From Deltaproteobacteria bacterium (GTDB lineage: Bacteria > Desulfobacterota > Dissulfuribacteria > Dissulfuribacterales > UBA3076): 10,207 bases of DNA. Positions within the stretch are counted from its first letter, which is position 1. Each line of letters begins with the position of its first letter. The notes beneath the pieces are model-generated. The model saw nothing but the letters and a program-made list of their open reading frames with translations, was not told where the DNA came from and did no database searches. This document shows, one piece after another, positions 6,384 to 10,207 of this stretch. The translations under genes were made by a program, and so were the position numbers. The stretch lies in the NCBI GenBank assembly GCA_030605675.1, contig JAUWHV010000132.1, positions 1 through 10,207 on the forward strand, given 5' to 3'.

Positions 6384-7391
6384 ATGGGAATACCAATTAT
6401 TCAAAAAGCCAGTATTGGGAAGTATATCATCAGTCAGATGCTGATGAACCGGAATCGCTTTCCGCTGGTACTGATGCTTGAGCCTCTCTTTCGCTGCAAC
6501 CTGCGCTGTAAGGGTTGCGGCAAGGTGAATCATCCCCCTGAGATACTGCGCAACCATCTCAGTGTTGAAGAATGTGTAGGAGCGGCTGAAGAATGCGGCG
6601 CGCCGGTGGTGAGCATAGCCGGGGGCGAGCCATTGCTCCACCCGGAGATCACCACTATTGTAGATGAGCTCATCAGCCGCAAACGGTTTATCTATCTTTG
6701 TACCAACGGCCTACTGGTGGAAAAGCGATTCCATGATTTTTCCCCCACCCCCTATCTCACATTTAATGTCCATCTGGATGGTATGGATGAACACCACGAT
6801 CTTGCGGTCCGCCACAAAGGAGCCTTTATAAAGGCTACGGAAGCCATCCGCAAGCTGGTAGCGGCCGGTTTCAGGGTAACCACCAACACCACCTTTTTCA
6901 AAGGACAGACAGCGGAAGATGCGGCCAGGCTGTTTGATCATCTCAGTTCCCTGGGAGTTGAGGCCATGACAGTGGCCGCTGGTTTTAATTACGATTCAGC
7001 CGATGATCAGGACTGCTTTCTGGGCAGGGAAGGTACAAAAGAGCTGTTCAGAATCATTTTTCGTCAGGCTAAGCCGTCCTGGACCTTTAACCACTCAAGC
7101 CTGTATCTCGATTTTCTGGCAGGAAACCGTGATTATACGTGCACACCCTGGGGAAATCCGACCAGGAACCAGTTCGGCTGGCAAAAGCCGTGTTACCTGC
7201 TCAATGATGGCTACGTGGCCACCTATCGTGAGTTGATAGAGGACACCGATTGGAACCGGTACGGGGTAGGACGTGATCCCCGCTGTGCCGACTGCATGCT
7301 CCACTGCGGCTTTGAGCCAAGCGCTGTCCTGGATACGGTTAAACATCCCTGGCGGGCGCTCACCGTTAGCCTGCGCGGGCCGGGGAAATAG
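6384..7391 (+). CDS. hpnH: HpnH, radical SAM adenosylhopane synthase
   Basis: HpnH uses the 5'-deoxyadenosyl radical from SAM to add adenosine to diploptene, making adenosylhopane, the first step to C35 bacteriohopanepolyols. The 335 residues match the family. The radical SAM cluster motif is C38-x3-C42-x2-C45, followed by GGEP (79-82) for SAM binding and an LCTNGLL strand. The C-terminal domain (DUF3463 type) has a second cysteine set, C301-x2-C304-x3-C308, which could hold another metal site. The ATG at 6384 has AGG seven bases upstream. The first 30 residues (GIPIIQKASIGKYI) are typical of HpnH. The last 26 bases overlap the 3' end of the oppositely oriented hpnG. Confidence 0.95.
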   Translation: MGIPIIQKASIGKYIISQMLMNRNRFPLVLMLEPLFRCNLRCKGCGKVNHPPEILRNHLSVEECVGAAEECGAPVVSIAGGEPLLHPEITTIVDELISRKRFIYLCTNGLLVEKRFHDFSPTPYLTFNVHLDGMDEHHDLAVRHKGAFIKATEAIRKLVAAGFRVTTNTTFFKGQTAEDAARLFDHLSSLGVEAMTVAAGFNYDSADDQDCFLGREGTKELFRIIFRQAKPSWTFNHSSLYLDFLAGNRDYTCTPWGNPTRNQFGWQKPCYLLNDGYVATYRELIEDTDWNRYGVGRDPRCADCMLHCGFEPSAVLDTVKHPWRALTVSLRGPGK

Positions 7392-8241
7392 CATATCGTG
7401 CCCAGGCAGCGGACAGAAACGGTTCATCGACTAAGAGCCAGGCCCTTTCCAGGGCGATCAGGGCCTGACGGAACCGGCAGGCCATTCGTATCACATCCCG
7501 CAGGAGCCAGGGACGTCGCACAAGATGAGCCAGGAGATAGCCAATCCTGGGATTGCCGTGCTCATCCACCATTGCAAGTAAGACGTCAGCCACAGTCTGA
7601 TCGGCCGGATCACAGACGGCACGCAAACAGAAAAAAGGAAGCCCTGCTTCTTCGGCAACTTCGCAAACCGCTCTGCTCTCCATGTCCACTGCCAATGCGC
7701 CGGTCAGTCGATGAGTATTCACCTTTGAGGCTGCTGTTGAAATCGGTTTTGGTGTGCAGAGTATGGGGCCTCGATAAAAGTGGATAGCGTTCTCTTGAAA
7801 TTTCTCTGCAATGTAATCAATGAGCCCGGTATCGGCTCTAAAGCTGAGGGGTAGGGCCTGTGTCGGAGACAATTTATGCGAGCCGGCCTTATCGTTTTGT
7901 CTTCCCGCTGCTGTTAAAAAATGGCCGGGGTCCCAGGTCAGCACCCGGTCGGCCAGTACCAGGTCTCCAGTCTTTAGGGCGGGGTGTAAGCCGCCGGACA
8001 CACCGAATGAGACGAGCAATTCACTTATGTCGGCCAGATATTCTGCCTGTCTGCGAGCAGCTTGCAGGCCGATTCCTGACTGACGGACAACTATTTTTCC
8101 TTTTGCCGGCAACCCTTGCATCATCTTGTCTGCCGCCCGGGTCAGTACTCTGGCTTCAGCCGGGAGAGCAGCAACTACGCCGATAGTGAGAGGCGAGTCA
8201 GTATGCATTGTGTTTGCCGGCATAATAAGATTGAAAAGCAC
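7366..8241 (-). CDS. hpnG: HpnG, hopanoid-associated nucleoside phosphorylase
   Basis: HpnG acts after HpnH: it removes adenine from adenosylhopane to give a (phospho)ribosyl hopane. It belongs to the MTA/SAH nucleosidase and purine phosphorylase superfamily. Visible marks are IGVVAALPAEA (19-29), FGVSGGL (about 79-85), the VDMES ribose-binding motif (185-189) and the acidic residue D211 in AVCDPAD that corresponds to the catalytic Asp of the superfamily. The C-terminus is about 50 residues longer than MTA nucleosidases, as usual for HpnG. The start is uncertain: GTG at 8241 is the longest option, ATG at 8223 and ATG at 8208 are equally possible, and none has a good ribosome site. Orientation is unusual: it is opposite to hpnH and shc, overlapping hpnH by 26 bases and leaving only 8 bases to the shc start. 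Confidence 0.9.
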   Translation of the reverse strand: MLFNLIMPANTMHTDSPLTIGVVAALPAEARVLTRAADKMMQGLPAKGKIVVRQSGIGLQAARRQAEYLADISELLVSFGVSGGLHPALKTGDLVLADRVLTWDPGHFLTAAGRQNDKAGSHKLSPTQALPLSFRADTGLIDYIAEKFQENAIHFYRGPILCTPKPISTAASKVNTHRLTGALAVDMESRAVCEVAEEAGLPFFCLRAVCDPADQTVADVLLAMVDEHGNPRIGYLLAHLVRRPWLLRDVIRMACRFRQALIALERAWLLVDEPFLSAAWARYAISPARAG

Positions 8242-8249
8242 AGGGGTTC

Positions 8250-10207
8250 ATGGATTCGACCCGTCATAGCATGATCACAGACAGCCTGCAACAGGGGATC
8301 GAAAACGGCGTATCATGGTTACTGGATAACCATCAGCCGGAAGGATTCTGGGTAGGGAATCTGGAAACCAACTCCTGCATGGAAGCAGAGTGGGTTCTGG
8401 CCATGCATTTCCTTGGTGTGGAGGATGATCCGAAGTATGAATCGGTAGTCCGGGCAATCCTGAACGAGCAGCGCCCCGACGGTTCATGGGAGGTTTACTA
8501 TCAGGCGCCCATTGGCGATATCAACACCACGGTCGAGTGCTATACAGCGCTCAGAGCTTCCGGCATGCCGGTTGATGCCCTGCCTCTCGACAAGGCGAGA
8601 AAATGGATCTTCGAGCATGGCGGGCTGGGGGGCCTCCGGGTCTTTACAAGGTACTGGCTTGCCCTGTTTGGTGAATGGCCATGGGATGCTACCCCGGCGC
8701 TGCCTCCGGAAATCATATTCCTGCCATCCTGGGCTCCCTTTAATTTCTATCAGTTCGCCTCGTGGGCCCGTGGCACAATTATTCCACTGACAGTGCTGAG
8801 TGCCAGACGGCCGGTCAGAAAATTCCCACCGGAGCACCGGATTGATGAGCTTTTTCCTGAGACACGGGATCGTTTTGATTACCGATCGGCCAGTAAAGGC
8901 CATACCTCTTTCTGGCAGCGCCCCTTCTATCTGTCTGACCGGTTGTTGAGCCGTTATACCGGGTTTCCGTTTCGTCCAGGCCGGGAACTGGCCATCCGCC
9001 AATGCCTGGAGTGGATCATTCGTCATCAGGAGGCGGATGGAGCATGGAGCGGCATTCAGCCGCCATGGATCTACTCACTGATGGCTTTGCATGTGGAGGG
9101 ATACGCCATTGATCATCCAGTGCTGGCAGCCGGACTTGATGCCTGGAATCAACACTGGAAATTCGAGAAAAACGGAGCTACTTATCTCCAGGCCTGTGAT
9201 ACGCCTGTATGGGACACCCTTCTTTCACTCCTTGCCCTTCTGGACTGCCAACAGGATTTCAATGCAACACCGCAGATGCAAGCCGCTCTGGAATGGATCC
9301 TGAACGAACAGGTTATGGCAGGAGGGGACTGGCAGGTCTATGTCAAAGACGTGGAGCCTGGTGGATGGGCCTTTGAGCGGCAAAACGACTTTTATCCCGA
9401 TGTGGATGATACGGCAGTGGCCATAATTGTCCTGCTCAGGTTGCTGCCTGCCCTACAGGGCTCCGGTCTGCGAAGCCGGGTTGATCTGGCTGTACGCAAG
9501 GCAGTGGCCTGGATGAATGCCATGCAGAGCTCAAACGGCGGCTGGGGTGCCTTTGACAAGGACAATAACAGCCGTTTTATTACCCTTATTCCTTTCTGTG
9601 ATTTCGGCGAGACGCTGGATCCACCGAGTGTTGATGTGACAGCCCACGTACTGGAGGCCCTCGGGCTCCTGGGACGGGGGATGGATGATCCCGTTGTTGC
9701 CCGGGCCTACAGATATGTCCGGTCGGAACAGGAAGAAGATGGTAGCTGGTTTGGCCGCTGGGGGGTCAATCATATCTATGGAACAGCCGCGGTCCTGCCG
9801 GCCCTGGAGGCCATCGGCGAGGATATGAATGCGCCCTATGTGCAGAAGGCGGCCCAATGGATCGTGGACCACCAGAACCCGGACGGTGGCTGGGGCGAAA
9901 GCTGCGGCTCTTATATGGATATCACACTCAGAGGATGTGGACCCGGTACCGCGTCACAGACCGGCTGGGCCCTCATGGCCCTTGTAGCCACGGGATCCCA
10001 TGCCTATGACCAGGTGATTGAACAGGGGCTGGCATGGCTGCTGGCAACACAACGCGCTGACGGCACCTGGGATGAGCCACAATATACCGGCACCGGTTTC
10101 CCCGGCTACGGGATCGGCGAACGCACCGACATTGCCAAAGCGGTGGATAACCTGGATCAGGGCAGCGAGCTTGCCAGAGGTTTTATGCTCAACTACAACA
10201 TGTACCG
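8250..10207 (+). CDS. shc: Squalene-hopene cyclase, 3' end outside the window
   Basis: Cyclises squalene to hopene/diploptene at the inner membrane, supplying the HpnH substrate. I translated 652 residues from ATG at 8250 without a stop. The DxDD protonation motif is DVDD at 384-387 (D386 would be the acid), close to its place in the Alicyclobacillus enzyme (374-377). Several QW repeats are visible, such as QRPDGSW, QEEDGSW and QNPDGGW. Near the end, GTGFPG is followed by about 25 extra residues (GYGIGER onward) before a NYNMY motif, a feature of proteobacterial cyclases. Probably some 20-60 residues are missing at the C-terminus. GGGG lies only three bases before the ATG, a tight spacing; an alternative ATG at 8271 has no ribosome site. 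An in-frame stop (TGA at 8232-8234) rules out earlier starts. There is no room for a promoter in the 8-base gap to hpnG, so transcription must begin inside hpnG or upstream. Confidence 0.95.
   Translation, partial: MDSTRHSMITDSLQQGIENGVSWLLDNHQPEGFWVGNLETNSCMEAEWVLAMHFLGVEDDPKYESVVRAILNEQRPDGSWEVYYQAPIGDINTTVECYTALRASGMPVDALPLDKARKWIFEHGGLGGLRVFTRYWLALFGEWPWDATPALPPEIIFLPSWAPFNFYQFASWARGTIIPLTVLSARRPVRKFPPEHRIDELFPETRDRFDYRSASKGHTSFWQRPFYLSDRLLSRYTGFPFRPGRELAIRQCLEWIIRHQEADGAWSGIQPPWIYSLMALHVEGYAIDHPVLAAGLDAWNQHWKFEKNGATYLQACDTPVWDTLLSLLALLDCQQDFNATPQMQAALEWILNEQVMAGGDWQVYVKDVEPGGWAFERQNDFYPDVDDTAVAIIVLLRLLPALQGSGLRSRVDLAVRKAVAWMNAMQSSNGGWGAFDKDNNSRFITLIPFCDFGETLDPPSVDVTAHVLEALGLLGRGMDDPVVARAYRYVRSEQEEDGSWFGRWGVNHIYGTAAVLPALEAIGEDMNAPYVQKAAQWIVDHQNPDGGWGESCGSYMDITLRGCGPGTASQTGWALMALVATGSHAYDQVIEQGLAWLLATQRADGTWDEPQYTGTGFPGYGIGERTDIAKAVDNLDQGSELARGFMLNYNMY

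Noticed and set aside
8484..9026. Minus-strand 180-codon frame inside shc
   Set aside because: Shadow of the cyclase gene; its composition follows the reverse complement of shc codons and no domain is visible.

Overview
The window carries two divergent gene groups for envelope lipids and is most likely from a Gram-negative, probably anaerobic bacterium of the deltaproteobacterial type (Desulfobacterota). This rests on an MsbA-type lipid A exporter (outer membrane), a hopanoid gene set with HpnH/HpnG, a squalene-hopene cyclase with the proteobacterial C-terminal insertion, and a DUF116 protein, a family I associate mostly with anaerobes. The placement is inferred; no rRNA or other marker gene is present.

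Left half (1-3915), all on the minus strand, read right to left: a 59-codon remnant of a family 2 glycosyltransferase; a flippase-like multi-pass membrane protein (UPF0104 / LPG-synthase TM family), whose GTG start overlaps the remnant's stop; a 180-base gap with short tandem repeats and a C9 tract; an msbA-like ABC exporter; and a family 4 glycosyltransferase, whose TTG start overlaps the msbA stop and whose 3' end lies outside the window. Together they look like a set for assembling and exporting a glycolipid (LPS core or similar).

Middle (3916-4430): a 515-base non-coding divergent region. It holds a large imperfect inverted repeat of TTAGC heptamers, a second hairpin of GAAATTA/AATTTCC heptamers and a candidate promoter for ispH.

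Right half (4431-10207), hopanoid synthesis: ispH (last step of the MEP isoprenoid pathway), a DUF116 membrane protein with seven conserved-looking cysteines, and hpnH (radical SAM adenosylhopane synthase) run on the plus strand with short gaps. hpnG (adenosylhopane nucleoside phosphorylase) is inverted, overlapping the hpnH 3' end by 26 bases tail to tail and starting only 8 bases from the divergent shc start. shc (squalene-hopene cyclase) runs off the right edge. The route would be isoprenoid precursors (IspH), squalene made elsewhere, diploptene (Shc), adenosylhopane (HpnH), then the phosphoribosyl hopane precursor of bacteriohopanepolyols (HpnG).

The points most worth following up are the inverted hpnG inside an otherwise collinear set, the DUF116 gene embedded in the hopanoid run, the collapsed GT2 gene, the several intergenic families of 7-base-period repeats, and a C9 tract in the spacer of a possible msbA promoter. 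I found no phage, IS, CRISPR, tRNA or rRNA features. Nothing here amounts to a demonstrably new system.
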